Both the position numbers and the translations under genes were made by a program. Below, in pieces: positions 1-12,279 of a stretch of 64,000 nt of DNA. This DNA is from Bilabrum cf. latius (taxonomy: Eukaryota; Bigyra: Bicosoecida; Bigyra; Bicosoecida): assembly GCA_965178125.1 (NCBI GenBank), contig OZ237745.1, forward strand, positions 1,240,001 to 1,304,000, given 5' to 3'. The notes beneath the pieces were generated by a model. The model saw only the letters and a list, made by a program, of their open reading frames with translations. It was not told where the DNA came from and searched no databases. The stretch's first letter is position 1; each line of letters begins with the position of its first letter.

Positions 1-1165
1 TCGCACAGCTTTCCCAGGATACGGTCATGCCCCGCGGCCCGTCCGAGCGGCCCCGCCTTCTCAGGAGGAGCCAGACAGGCCAGAAATGGAGTCCCGCAGC
101 CAGTATGACTGAGCGCCGGAGCCGCCTCCGACAGCGGCAAATTCCCTGATCTCGCAGTGGCGCGAATGCGACGGTACCCTCGGGATGGGGGCCCTCCGCT
201 GACGTGTGGCCACTGCTTGTTAGCACGTGTTGATACATGCGGTCCGGCAAAGCGGCGCCGAAGCCAAAACTTACAGGTTTGCAGCAGACGAAACCTTGAG
301 TGCGTAGTTATCGGACGGGATGTCACAACTGCCTGTGCCAGAAGAAAGGAAGCAGCATACCGTTGTAAAGAACGAATGGCGCAAGTAGCCACTGAAGCCG
401 GCAATAGCTTCCAGGCAAGTGGAAAGTGTCGAGGTCCAGATTAGTGGGTCGGGTGCTATAGTGCCCCGCCCAACACCCGAGGACCCCGCTCGTTGGTCTA
501 TCTTGGATCGCCCATGCCGCAGTACTTGCACCTAGGTTTGGCGCAGTCCCGCACGGAGAAGGGGCGTCCGAATGTGGCATTTCCACGCAATGCAAGGACT
601 GAAACCTCTCACACGTTGGTCCGATGTATAAAGTGTGGTGATATGCCCTGCTTGACGCAAAAGCACTCGCAAGGAACACCAGCCGTCTCGCAGCCGCACA
701 TTTCGTCGTCTGCAAGAAGATAGAAGTGTACACCCGCGCGTAGACCGAGACAGTGGGTGGTGCGGCTAGGTCGATAACGAGTGATGCATAAAAATGCACT
801 ACTGTCGGCGCCAGTTAGCGCCGCTCTTGCCTTAGGGATAATTTAGGCAGAACAGCGACTCTAGATCTGAGGCCTTCTTTTTATCCATACGAAGGATCTT
901 ACACTTGCATCCAGTCCACACAATCATAAAATTATTCCATGTTTATCTAACCGGAGAGGCTAGACAAGCATTCAGATGCTTCAGTCGAACATTTGGGACG
1001 AGAGAAGTGCGTCCTGTGCTTCAAACTTGCTGTCCGCTTTTATTGAAACAGAACGCAACAAATTCTCAAGCGAAGGTTCGGCGATCTCGCGGACCGGTCC
1101 GGTCACCACCGGACTCACCGGTGCATGCAATCCTCGTGGCGACAGAGCGCCGAGTCCGCTTATTC
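1..1165. other. Left-edge region with no confident gene
   Basis: I recognise no conserved protein or RNA gene here. The 3' end of the aldo-keto reductase lies at 1166, so the right part is probably its 3' flank. With TAG read as sense there is an open frame on the + strand from an ATG at 166 to a TAA at 775-777, with TAGs at 442 and 721. Its N-terminus has cysteines spaced loosely like a zinc cluster, but one ligand is missing and the composition is not convincingly coding. It may be chance or decayed sequence. Confidence 0.4.
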
Positions 1166-2551
1166 TCAGTCAGAATATGTCCATGAGGCAAGTCCCATGC
1201 CTTCCAGCTCCTCCCAGAACGACTCCGGGATCTCCTGGCCCTCCTTGAACACCGCCGAGTTCTCCTGCGCCATGGCCGCGCTGTCCGCCCCTGGGATCAC
1301 CGAGGCAACGCGAGAGTGCCGCAGCGGGAACGCTAGCGCGGCTGCCTTCAGCGACACTCCCCGCGCCTCGCACACGGCCGCAAGCTCAGCCGCCCGCTGC
1401 AGAGCGTACTGCGGTGCATCGGCGTAGTCCAGCTTGAGCTGGAAGGTCCCGTCCTCCCCTTGTTCCCTGGCCCGGCCCTTCTCCAGCAGCGACTTCCAGG
1501 CATCCGCCACCGAAGGATCAGCCCCCGCTGGTGGATCCCCTCCTCCTCCTCCTCCTCCCGCCCCCTGCTGCGCCCCCACAGCCGCAGCCACCAGCACCTC
1601 AGCCGGGGCAGCCAGCAGCCCGCTGTTGTAGGCGCCCCCCACCAGCACCCCCACGCTGTGGCTGTCAGTCTCCCGCTCGTCCAGCAGCTGCAAGAACCCC
1701 CTGCGCCCCTCCCACCTGGTCCTCGCCTCCTCCCCCCCCTGCAGTGAGGCATCGATCGGAGCAGCGTTCTCCATGAGGCTCATGCGCCCCGCCACCAGGA
1801 AGAAATCGAGCAGCGGGGACCCGTCCTCCTCCTTCAGGTCCAGGAACCGCGCCGTCCGGGCCGGGTCCAGCTCGTTCTGCCCTGCGCCCACGGCCTCCAC
1901 GCCCTCACCCTTGCCGCCGCGCATCCGCCCGAGGGCCGCCGCACCGCCCCCCTCGGTCAGCTCGGCGAAATGCTTCTCCGTGCTCTCCGGGGTCTGGTGC
2001 CAGGGATCTAGGTCGTGCAGCACCAGGGAACAGACGTGTTCTCTGGAGAGTCCCAGCCGCTGCAGCGAGTCCTCGAAGGAGCGCGTCAGGGCCGGCCCCG
2101 TGAAGTCGAAGTGCCCGTTGAACTGCAGCCCGCCCGCCCACTGCCCCGGGTCATGGTCGCTCTTGCGCACGGGAGTGAGCAGTCGACCCACTTTTGTTGA
2201 GACCACAGGGGCCTGCTCCTCCCCGTGCTCGCGAATGACCTCGCGCACAAAGTCTCCCACGCGCCGCTCGCTCTAGCCGAATCCGTAGAACGGCGCCGTA
2301 TCCACGATCCGGGCACCACCCCGGTACCCCTCCCAGAGTGCATCCATCGATGAAGAATGAGAAATCTGGCGATAAAGCTCGCCAATTCCCGCTGCACCGG
2401 TGCCAAGCGGGCTCGCTACGGCATGCAACCGAGAGCTGGCATATCGTAGCTGCTGCACGGCCGCGGACCGGATCGGCCTGGTACTTGCCAGCCGTATCGT
2501 TGACAAGGAGCGCGCAATTAGCCTGGATCCTGACGGCGAAACCCTCGACAT
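1166..2551 (-). CDS. Aldo-keto reductase, D-threo-aldose/L-galactose dehydrogenase-like
   Basis: This is an NAD(P)-dependent oxidoreductase of the aldo-keto reductase superfamily, 461 aa when the TAG at 2273-2275 is read as sense. The ATG at 2551 opens an Arg/Ser-rich segment that could be an organelle presequence. It is followed by the conserved 'DTAPFYGFG' block (catalytic Asp and Tyr), a TAG codon, then 'SERRVG'. The catalytic Lys lies in 'STKVGR' and the catalytic His in 'LHDLDPW'. The TAG sits inside a conserved block, so this is one gene and not two. Family members often have Leu at that position (GLSE), but Gln, Ala and Arg also occur. The stop is TGA. The substrate cannot be read from the sequence. 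It is divergent from the nucleoside hydrolase, with 297 bp between the start codons. Confidence 0.8.
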
Positions 2552-2848
2552 GACTCCTGCGAACCGTAATACGAATAGCTAAGCCTTTACAGATAGCGTA
2601 TCGCGCGAATGCTGTGCAATTCCAGGGCATTTCATGCCATTGATCTGCACTGTTTCAAAGCGATCAAACTAATCTCTAGTTACAACTCACTGATGGTGCG
2701 GACTGAGTCTATTTACAGTCGATAATGTGCAATTTGTGGGAATGCAGCCTCGTGCGCGTCATTCAAAATCTTCATCTTTCAAATATCGAAAATTGAAATT
2801 CTACTTTCCCCCCCCTTGCAAGCCGCGTTGTGTGCTTGGTGCTAGAAT
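2552..2848. promoter_or_regulatory. Shared divergent promoter region (AKR / nucleoside hydrolase)
   Basis: This 297-bp spacer lies between two divergent start codons. It is visibly AT-richer than the flanking coding sequence. It must hold the 5' ends of both genes, but I see no specific motif I can name. Confidence 0.5.
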
Positions 2849-4090
2849 ATGATATTGTCTGCAATTGTATGTTTATCTGCTTTTGCGTCTGCAAATAACC
2901 AGGAAGACGGACGGGTTCCTGTGGTTCTGGGCACGGACATTGGCGCAGATTTCGACGATTCTTTTGCGCTGGCATACCTGCTGTCAATTCCACAGGTAGT
3001 AGATCTCAGGCTAGTAATAACAACACTGCATAACACTACCGGTCGGGCTTGCATCGTTTGCAAGTTCTTGCAGCAGGCAGGGCGACTAGATGTCCCAGTC
3101 GCTGTCGGGCAGGAGACCCCAGACGACCACGTCGCCCCGCAGGGTGTCGGGTATCTGTGGCCGTGGGTGGCAAACTACACCCTAGAGAGAGACTGTCGCG
3201 CGCCTTTGCACATGGATGGCCCCAGCGCGCTGGAGCGAGAGCTCATGCGCGGCACCCCCGAGAACCCCGTCTACTTTGTGTCCATTGGCGCCCCCATCAA
3301 CCTTGCCGATGTACTTGGTCGAGCAAATCAAACCGACATCCGAGGTCGTATCCGCATGGTGGCGATGAGCGGATCCGTGTTCAGGGGCTACGACGGGTAC
3401 CCCCCGCCATCCGCCGAGCACAACGTGAAGGTCAACGCGTCGGCCTCCCGGGCCATGTACGACTTCAGTCGGGTTTCGCTCGGCGCCCGTGATCGTGCCT
3501 AGCGAGCTAATCCCACGTGGCCACTGGTCACAGCCCCCGTGGACACGGGCAAGATCACGAGAGTGGACGGGGCCAACTTCTAGGCGCTGCTGAGGGGGGC
3601 CGCCAGTGCCAGTGGCACCTCCAGGATCGCAGCTTCCCTGCTGGAGCAGTTCCGGGTATGGTACTCCAACGGGGGCGACACCAGACACTACCCATGGGGC
3701 CCCATCGGGCCCGAGGTTGCAACCGGCAGCATGTATGACTTCCAGACGGCCATGCTAGCGGTGCAGCTGGCCACTGGAGTGACGCAGAGGCACGGAGCCA
3801 AGGAGGCAGACAGTAGCACTTCAGGGGATCAAGGCGGGCTGTTGGCCACAGGGCTGGGGGCGCCGCCCGCCACGCCCTTCCTTCGATTGCAGCCGCTGTG
3901 GCTGGCAGTAAACCAGAGCGGCTTCACGAACGTTCTGGCGGAGGGCAGTCCGGAGGGCGGGCCCGTGTGGAGCGCCACAACCTGGAGACAGCCGTCAGAT
4001 CCCGCTGGTGTGACGATTGATGGGTGGGAGGTGGATGAGATGCGCACCATGGTGGCAGGTGGCATTGAGGCGATCCTCGGTGCCTAGTGA
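2849..4090 (+). CDS. Inosine/uridine-preferring nucleoside hydrolase, probably secreted
   Basis: The product is a nucleoside N-ribohydrolase of 413 aa when three in-frame TAGs (3500, 3581, 4085) are read as sense. Residues 1-15 form a hydrophobic signal peptide ending in 'AFASA', so the enzyme probably enters the secretory path. The Asp-rich Ca2+/ribose-binding motif follows as 'GTDIGADFDDSFAL', matching the family DTDxGxDDxxAL pattern. 'MVAMSGSVF' and the 'NVKVNASASRAM' stretch match the later substrate-site regions, and 'PLVTAPVDT' the domain after them. The last TAG is directly followed by TGA (4088-4090), which is the true stop. Without TAG as sense the protein would lose its C-terminal half. 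Confidence 0.85.
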
Positions 4091-4168
4091 TCGAATCTAG
4101 GTCAAAGTAGGACCATGCGGTGGCAGTGATATGCAAGCTGCTAGCAAGCACCTCAACAATCATTCAAT

Positions 4169-7100
4169 TCATGCGATACTGGCCTCATCGATGGGGTCGA
4201 AGTGAACCGCCTCTGTGCCTCCTCTGGCAGGGGCGCGGGGGGGGCTCCTCTTCATTACCATCATCGGCTGCAGCTGCTGCTGCTGCTGCTGCTATCGTGC
4301 CTCCCCTGCAGAAGCCACGTCAAACGCGCCAGCTGAACGCAAGCCTCCTTCCATCGGCAAAGACCCGCCCAAAGACTCGCCCATTGCCGGCGCTTGGGCC
4401 CACGCACTCGCACTCGCCCTCGCGGCCTCGTCCTCGTCCTCGTCTTCATCTGCCTGCTGCCCCCCGTACACGGACTCGGCGATCGACAGAGACTCCACGC
4501 CATCGCCTGCTCCCATCCCGAAAGCAGACGCTGCCAGTCCCCCGGGCACGTCCGACCGCACCGACGCCGGGCCAGTACGACCGCAGCCCCCGCCCCCCAT
4601 GCCCATCTCGCTTACCCTGCCGTGCACGCCAGGCATGCCGGTCGTGAAGGGCACGCCCCCCATGCCATCGGCAGGGAACATGGGGCCGGCCATGCGCCGT
4701 ACGTGCGCGGCGCAGCTGCTCTGCTCCCCCTTGTGCTCGTCCTCGGGCCCGCAGCACTCCGAGCCGATCCCGATCGAGGCGCGGGAGGCACCATCCGGAT
4801 CCGTCGAGGTCCCGGATGCACTGCACTGCTGCGGAAGTCCGTGCTCCCCCAGCATGACCCGCGCCTGCCAGCCGAAGGGGTGCGAGGCCCTGTCACGCTG
4901 CGGGTGTTCAGAGTCCCCGCGCGCTTGGTCCTCCACCTGCCCAGTGGCTACGGCAACATGCGCCGCCACGATGGGGCTCATCATCACGGCCACATTCATG
5001 TCCGGCCGGATGGTCAGGCTGGGGGTCACGTCTACGGGGTTGTGGTGCGCCCCCTGGTCGGCCTGGGACTGCTGCCCCGTCCCCGCAGCCAGGCGCCTCG
5101 CCTGCGCGTGGAGGACCTTTGAATGCTCCATCGAGGCTGCCTTGAGCCGGTGCAGGTCCCGGAGGCCTGCAGAGCTCAATACCTGCTCTCGAATGGCGCG
5201 GACACGGCTGCGGAGCGGCTCCGGGATCATAGCTACAAGCTCAGCTGGAGAGGGAATTAGGCCCGGGGCCTGTGCCTGTGCCTCGGCCCCGACCTGGCTG
5301 CCACGCGAGACGGGACCGCTCCTGTCCGACACCGCTGCTGCTGGACGTGAGCCAGCTCCACTGTCCGAGTTCCTGCCAGCCCGCGGCAGCTCCTGCACAG
5401 CCTCCCTGGACGCGATCTCTGCGTCGATGAGCCGAAGCATGAGCTTGGAGAACCGCGCAGCAATACCGAGATTGGCAGAGTTGCTGAGCACGCCCATCGC
5501 GTTATTGCTGGGAGCCACGGTCACTCGCTGGCTGTCTCCGAAGCCCTTCTTGTACGACATATTCAGCGAGCGAGTGACGCCAGCGGGGGTCCGAATGCCG
5601 ATCTGAGCCGCGACTCCGGAGGGTAATGATTGAGATCTGCCCTTTGACGCCGCTGCCCCCGGTGACTCTCGGCCGATCGCATCCTCGGAACCATCCGCGC
5701 TGGCCTGTTGAGCAGCATAGTGGGGGGAAGAATGCCTGAACGAAGGCCCATCTGCGCCGCCGTCCATCCAGAACGTGCCAGAGGCTTGCTTGGCGCCCCG
5801 TCCCGAAGCTGTGCCAGACCTGGAGCTAGAACTGGCTTGCTGGGGCCCCGTGGCCGGCATGCCGACTCCTGCGCCGTCCCACGCGTCCACGCGACGCCGC
5901 TAGGGGGCCTGGCCTTGGCTGCTGCGGCGAGACCTTGGCCCGTTGGAAGCCGCCGAGGGCGCGGTCGATCCTCTCGATGCACCAGTCGCCCCCTCTAGAT
6001 GAGTCTTCATCAGATTCATCATGTGCTTCACACGATTTGCACCTTCTTGCCCCGCCGATTCGGACACGAGCGCCATCATCTGTTCCACCATCCGTGGAGG
6101 CGGACCAGCCGTCGCTTGGCGCTTGGGCTACCCGTCCATCCCCGCCATTTGATGGCTGCTGGCAGCCCGGCTGGCACTCGCAGGCTCCCCCGCCGCCCCA
6201 CCACCGCCGCTCAGTTCGGCCATCCGCTGGGCCAGAGCGCCGTACGGTGCTGCCACCACGGCGCTGCCCCTCTGCATCGCCGCAGAGCGAACCATTCTCC
6301 CTGCGGCCGATAGCCGCGGCAGGCTGCCCTCCGCCTCGAGCGGCTTTTTCCCCATGCTCCGGCCGGCCTGCACTACCGTTCGCGGCAGCCACACCCCTGG
6401 CCTGCCCACGCGGTCTGTGATCTCCTTGAGCACAAGCTGCGCCCGCTCCGGCTCGGCCGCACCTGTCTCGAACAGAGGCAGCTGCACGCCACTCTCTCGC
6501 TAAGCGATCCGAAGCATCGCTGCAACGTCCCAGCCCCCGCTGCCGAAGCCAGCCGCCGCGCCCATGGCCAGCCCCCGGCGGGCAGCGCCTGCCTGCCTCC
6601 TGCCCACCAGCAGCCGCGCCGGCTCCCTCAGCGCCGCCGCCAGCCCCACGCTGATGGTCTCCGGCCGCATCACCGCGGTGGTCGTGGGCCCGGCGTCCAG
6701 GCCACGCACCGCGACCTGCACTGCGTCCAGTTGCTGTGACGAGTGGGCGGGGTCCCCGTGCGCCGCTGCCGAGGGATCAATGCCCGCCGCGGTGCTGTGC
6801 CGCTACTCCGGCCTGGGGGCAAGCCCGCTTGCGCCGCTGCATGGGTTGTCGCCGGGGGAATGCGCGCGCAGAGATGCGCCCACCTCCCCGCTGCGAAGAT
6901 CTATGCGAATTCCAGAGGACGGCGAGGAGGACGATGCCGCAGATCCCGCGGTGCTGGAATCGCCACCCCGCATGACACCCGCGGCATCCTCCGCCACCCC
7001 GTGCCGCTGCCTCCACAGCCTGTCCACCGACACGCCCTCTGCCGCATGCTCGCCCGCCATGTCGCCCCCCTGCGCGGCCGCCCGGACCTCTGCCTCTTCC

Positions 7101-10100
7101 TCGTCCGGGTCACCCTCTTTGCCCACCCTCACGAACCCGCTGGCCCACTTGAGGTCCATGGGGAGCAGCCCCTGCAGCGGCTTGATCTGAGTGAGCATCG
7201 TGGTGACCGTGCGAGGGCGGCTCCGCAGGATCCGGCGGGTCAACGCGGCGCGCACGGCCGCTGCCTGGGACTCTGGTGGCCTCAGCGCGCGCGTGATGGT
7301 GTCTGCCGCCAGCCGCCGCATGGCCCTCATCTTGAAGCTGCGCACGCGGGAGAAGAACTTGCGGCCCATCTTCTCGAAGCCCTTGGCGCCCGGGTCCCCC
7401 TGCTAGGAGGGGCAGCAGGCCCCGCCAGTCTCGGGCTCTTGCCCCGAGTCGCCATCACCGCCGCCCTCGGCCTCTCCTCTCTCGCCGCTGCCCTCCTCCG
7501 AGTCGGACTCGTGGTCGCTGTCACTCGCCCCCGCCAGCTCCTCGGCCAGCTCCGGGGAGAGCCCCCCCGCCGCAGCCGCCTCCGCCACCCAATCCGCCGG
7601 GTCCCTGTCGCCCCCGCTCTTCCTCCTGCGCCTGAACCCAGTCCGGGCCTCGGCTGCGTCCACCACGCAGTCGGGCCAGAACTGCATCACGCTCAGCTCC
7701 GTGGCGGTGAAGCTCTGGTAGTGCGCCAGGGGCCAGCCGTCGGCGCCCCACTGCAGGGGAGTCGGCAGCGGGCACTGCTCCGCAAACCCCTCTGGAGGCA
7801 GCACGCCGTCGGAGCCCGTCTCGGGGCTCCCTCGCCACCCCCCTGCGGCGCGGCTCTCGCCGGCTAGGTCACGCACCACGCGGAGGTACATGCCCCTGAA
7901 GTGCATCGCACGAATGCGCGCGGTCTTGGCGATCACGGTGGCCACCAGCCTGGCGGGCAGCGTGGCGGGGTGCAGCCACTGGATCATGTGGCCCCTGCGG
8001 ATGGAGGCCGCCAGGTCAACGGCAGTGGCCCCGAACAGGCGCAGCGCCGCCGCGTTGTGCATGACCGAGTGCGCGGTGAGGCCTTCCGTGCCGAGCCTGA
8101 ACCGGATGCAGGGGATGGGCAGCGCCGCGATGGCTGCCTCGATCATCGTGTCGGCCTCGTCCAGCGCCTCCTGCACCCGCCCAGGGTCTGCATCCGGGGC
8201 CACTGCGTCGCATGGATCCGCGTCGTACGGCAGCAGCTCGGGGATCGTGTGCTGCAGGGGCCGGAGCCGAGGCGGTGGGCGAGGGGGCGGGTCTCGCCCG
8301 GGCCCGGTGGCACCAGCAAACGAGGCAAACGAGGAAGAGGAGGAGGAGGCTGACGGAGCGTTTTCACCCTCCATGGGCGGCTGGGACGCGGCATCAGCCC
8401 CGCCCGCCATGGCTGGCTCGGCCCCTGCCGGTGCGTCCCATGCGAAGGTGGAGCCGCTGTGCGGAGGAGATTCCGGTCCAAACGCCGCCTCTGCCGCGTC
8501 ACCTCGCCTGCTTGCCCGCCCGCGTCTCCTGCGCTTCCTGGCCGGCTGTGCCTCGTCCTCTGCTGCCTTCCGCTGCCCCTTTCTTCCCACGTCAGCCTCT
8601 GCCCCTGCCCTCGCCCCTGGCCCGGATCTGGACCTCGGCAACGGCTCCACGAAGCTCCGGGCGATCCCGTGTCTCTCCATGCAGGCACGCATCACCCAGC
8701 CCTCCAGCCGAGTCACGCCCGCCGCCCCGTACCTTCCCGCCGCAGACAGCCACAGCAGGGCCAGGGCGCGGGCCCGCCCGAACTGGGCCGTGGTCCAGTC
8801 CTAAGCTTCTTCTTCCTCTTCCTTCTCCTTTTCTTCCTCCTTCTCCTTCATGATGCCTGGTCTATGATCAGCGGCGCCAGCACCACTGCTTCTGCTGCTG
8901 CTACTGCTGCTGCTACTGCTGCTGCTGCTGCTACTGCTGGTCGCCGACCCGCTGGTGGCAGCTCTACGCGTCTGCAACTGCGGCTAGGATAGCCCCTGCT
9001 AGTCCTCCCCTGTGGCCTTAGCACGGCGAGTCCCCCGTGCCCGCTGTGCGCCCGGCGAGTCCGCCAGGTCCACGAGCTCGCACTGCTCCTCGGGCAAAAA
9101 GTCGCCCACGCTGCACACGCCTGCGTCTCCTCGCTGGCTCGCCTTCGCGTGCGCACCCTCGTTTGTGCTTCGAGTCGGCGCTGCTTCTGCTTCGAATTGG
9201 CCCGGCGAAGACGACTGGGGGGCGCCCTGCGAGGATCCCACGCTACCGCCCTCTGCCGCGCTGCCCCCCGACCGCAAGCCGGCCCCATAGAGCCCCAGCG
9301 AGACCTGTTCAATGTTGGCGCAGTCGCCTCCTGCCGCCGACCGCAGGAAGTCTTTGTCTCCGCGGGTGAGCCGCAGCTTCAGCTGCTCCCGCCGCACGGT
9401 GCCTGGTTGGCGCGGTTCCTAGCCGCTGCCTCCCCCCATGGCAACACTCGCGCCCCCCTTGTTCCCCCGTGGGCCGGCCGCTTGCCGAATGACCGGGGCG
9501 GTTGTTTCCTGGATGGCTGCCCGGCTCTTGCCCTCCCTCTCGATCAGGTCCAGGGAGGGCACGGAGACGCGGGCACGAGCGGGGGCCCGGCCCACCATCC
9601 ACGTCGACTGGGACACGCCCTCGCCGGCGCTGGAGGTGGAGGTGCTGGAGGTGGTGCGACCAGTGTGCACAGCATGTGCGCCCAGCAGCCGATGCCTGGG
9701 AGCAGCCAGCAACCCGTCGGACCGCCCCACAACGGAGAGCCCGAAGATGTCGGGCAGCACCGTGCGCGGCCGCAGCCACCCCTGCACCGCCACCCCGACC
9801 CCGAGCCTGTCCAGGATCTCAGCCGCGTCCGCGAGCCCTCGCCACGGGCCCATGCTCAGGTCTTGACGGGCCTGCCACGGGGCACTGACCACCCTACCTC
9901 TTGTTCCCTGGCCTCTTGTTCCCCGGGAACCCCTGCTGCTCCTGCGATAGGGCATCAGCACGCCCTCGCCCCCAGGGCCTGAGCCGTAGGCCGCCTGTGC
10001 CCTGGCAGTCAGCCGACCCATCCCGTCCTGCCGGGGAGGCGCCTCTTTCCCCTCTTCGGTTGTGTCCTTGGGGGTGCGGCCGGACCACTGCACCTCCGCG

Positions 10101-12028
10101 TGGCCCCAGCCCAGCTGAGGCTCGGGCTGCTGCTGGAGGGCCCCTGCCTCGGGCGCTGTGCCAGCCGCTGCCACGGCTCGCCATCCACCCCCGTCCTGAG
10201 GCGCATCCCACACCGACGCGCGCTGCCCCGCTGCCAGCTCCACCGCTCTAGATCTGAGTACGCCTCGCTGGCGCTCCGACCCAGCCCCGAGCCCAGCGGC
10301 ATGGTCCCGCACCGCCGTCTGCAGGAGGTCCAGGAGAGCGCCCCCCGCAGTGCTGCCCTCGCCCTGGCCGCCCACCCCCACTTTGGCGTCCGGGATGGCT
10401 CCAGTCTCGATCCCCACGGCCACAACCTCGTCGTCTTCCTCCTGCTCAAGGGCGGCAGACACCGCAGTGGCTGTCGAGCCAGCTGAGGGATTCCGGGTCC
10501 CCCTGCCAGCGAACCCCAGCTGAGACCCTGCACCAACACCGCTGGCATCCTCATCCTCCTCCTCCTCCTCTGCACCCCCCAAATCGCCCCGTCCTCGTTT
10601 CCTGCCGGCCAATCCCCGGGCAATCCGATCGAGCAGCTGAAGACGGGCTCCCGCCCCCATCAGCGCCGCCCGCGCCGCCTCCACGCCGGCGTCAGCGCCC
10701 ACGGCGAAGTCCTCCTCCATCTCCAGCTGTTCCCTCAGCCGCACCGCCTCTTCGAAGTCCTCCTCGCCGGCTCCAGAGTACCCCGAGGCCATGGACCCAG
10801 CATCGGCATCGGCATCCTCGGGCATGCCCCCCATGCCCAACATACCTCCCGGGACGCTGTGGCCGTGAGACCTGCTGCCGTCCAGCCTACAAACTTCGGA
10901 TTCCCCGTCGTCCTCATCATCCATGGTTAGCCCGCTCCGAATGGTCAGCCCGGTCCGACCTCCCACGGAGCTGCCCGCCTGCGACATGCCGCTGTCCATG
11001 CGAGAGTCACGCCGATTGCCCCCCTTCTCCGCAGGACGCCCCCTTGACCATGGCGCCGCTCCCAGTAGCGCCCCCTGGTGACCCCCCGCATCCTCCTCCT
11101 CGCCGCCGGCGCGCCTGTAGCCCAGATTGCCTCCAGCAGGTCGATGCACACCCAGACCCAGACCCAGACCCAGGCCCAGCCCCCTGCGCCCGTCCTGCGC
11201 CCAGCTCCCCGTGCTGGACCCCGCACCATCCTCCACCACCTCCTCGTCGCCTGCACCGGCCGGGGGGCCTGCCCGTGCCCACACTTCCTCTCCGCGGAGG
11301 CGCTGGTGCAGGCGTATCCTGCCCTGCAGCGGCTCGGAATCGACCGACGCGCCGTCGGTTCCCCCCTCGTCGTCATCCTCGCTGCCCGAAGTCGAGTTGG
11401 TCGAGTGCCCGCTGACAGTGGCCGTGGTCGCCCCGGCCGTGCCTCCGAGGGACTCCACCGCACCACTTGCGAGCGAAGCTTTGCCAAATTGGGTGCTAGA
11501 CGAGGGCCTATTGGCCGCTCTCGCCCGATGCTCCGCGCGCGCTGCTCGCTCCTCCTCGACCACCAACATGGCAGCTGCCTGCCTCGCCGTGGCAGCCGCC
11601 AACTGCCTTGCGGCTTCGATAGACTCCATTCGCTCGTCCCACTCATGCTCATCTCGCATCATTACCGATACACTCTGTCTTGAGCGCACATCTCGCGCAG
11701 ACAAGAGCGCGTGAGGACGTAACCGCTCCGGAACTCCGCTGTGACTGGAATTCAATGCCAGCTTCATCGCTGCCTGGGCCTGATCGAAGCGATCCCTTGC
11801 CTGCTTCCTGCGGCGAACAGTTGCCTTGGTGTCTCTACATTCTCTTCCTAGCTTCTTGCAGCGCGAACAGGGGCGGTCTCCATCACATTTGCGTCTAGCC
11901 TTCGAGCACTCAGCACATGCAGTACCGTGGGCAGCTTTCAGCAGCTTGAACCCGCTCAAGTCTGTCGACACATTGCCATTCGCATCTGTCAAGCCACTCG
12001 TACCGACTGAGGCGTGCACTGACTGCAT
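4169..12028 (-). CDS. Giant Zn2Cys6 zinc-cluster and PAS-domain regulator
   Basis: A single frame of 2619 aa runs from the ATG at 12028 (first Met after an in-frame TGA) to the TGA at 4171-4169. It reads through about ten TAGs, including those at 9419, 8999, 7403, 6500, 6128 and 4292. Residues 38-64 form a canonical binuclear zinc cluster, CX2CX6CX5CX2CX6C, followed by a basic linker typical of DNA-binding factors. Around residues 1280-1390 lies a PAS-like domain with 'IPCIRFRLGTEGLTAHSV' and 'NAAALRLFG'. The remainder is low complexity (Ser, Gly, Glu, Gln runs). A Zn cluster plus PAS recalls fungal ERT1/AcuK-type metabolic regulators, but the protein is about four times longer. The C-terminus holds a glutamine tract that begins with TAG. 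A role as a nuclear transcription factor is inferred. Targets are unknown. Confidence 0.75.
4268..4294 (-). repeat. Poly-Gln tract opening with TAG
   Basis: On the minus strand, in the reading frame of the zinc-cluster gene, one TAG (4294-4292) is followed directly by six CAG codons, then CTG and CAG. A TAG flush with a CAG run is what a CAG to TAG transition gives when TAG also means Gln. Confidence 0.85.
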
Positions 12029-12279
12029 TTCGTCGATTGGAGCAGCCGAAACTGAACTTTCCTGGAAAGTGTCCCAGCTGGCGCTATGGTTTCGTTTGAG
12101 GTACCAATTGCAAGCTCAGGAAACGTGGATATCAATTTGAATATATTCGGGCTGTTGCTGTTTCTGCAGCCGATCTGTACGGTCCGCGCACGAAATATCC
12201 CGATTAATCCGAAGTCCCGTCAATCATTGCAAAAAATGAAGATGAAGATAGATCACCACCGAGCAAGTCTTCATCACCT
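12029..12279. promoter_or_regulatory. Spacer: E2 3' end / zinc-cluster gene promoter
   Basis: This 251-bp AT-richer spacer between two tandem minus-strand genes must hold the E2 terminator region and the zinc-cluster gene promoter. An in-frame TGA upstream of the ATG at 12028 supports that start. No named motif is seen. Confidence 0.4.

Noticed and set aside
2255-2290. TAG as leucine, suggested by the AKR block 'YGFG_SERR' where Leu is common
   Set aside because: Other residues, including Gln, also occur there, and the poly-Gln tracts and most TRRAP columns favour a polar residue. Leu is kept only as the second hypothesis.
8878-8945. A CAG/TAG run on the minus strand resembling another poly-Gln tract
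   Set aside because: In the true frame of the zinc-cluster gene the run reads as AGC/AGT serine codons, so it says nothing about TAG.
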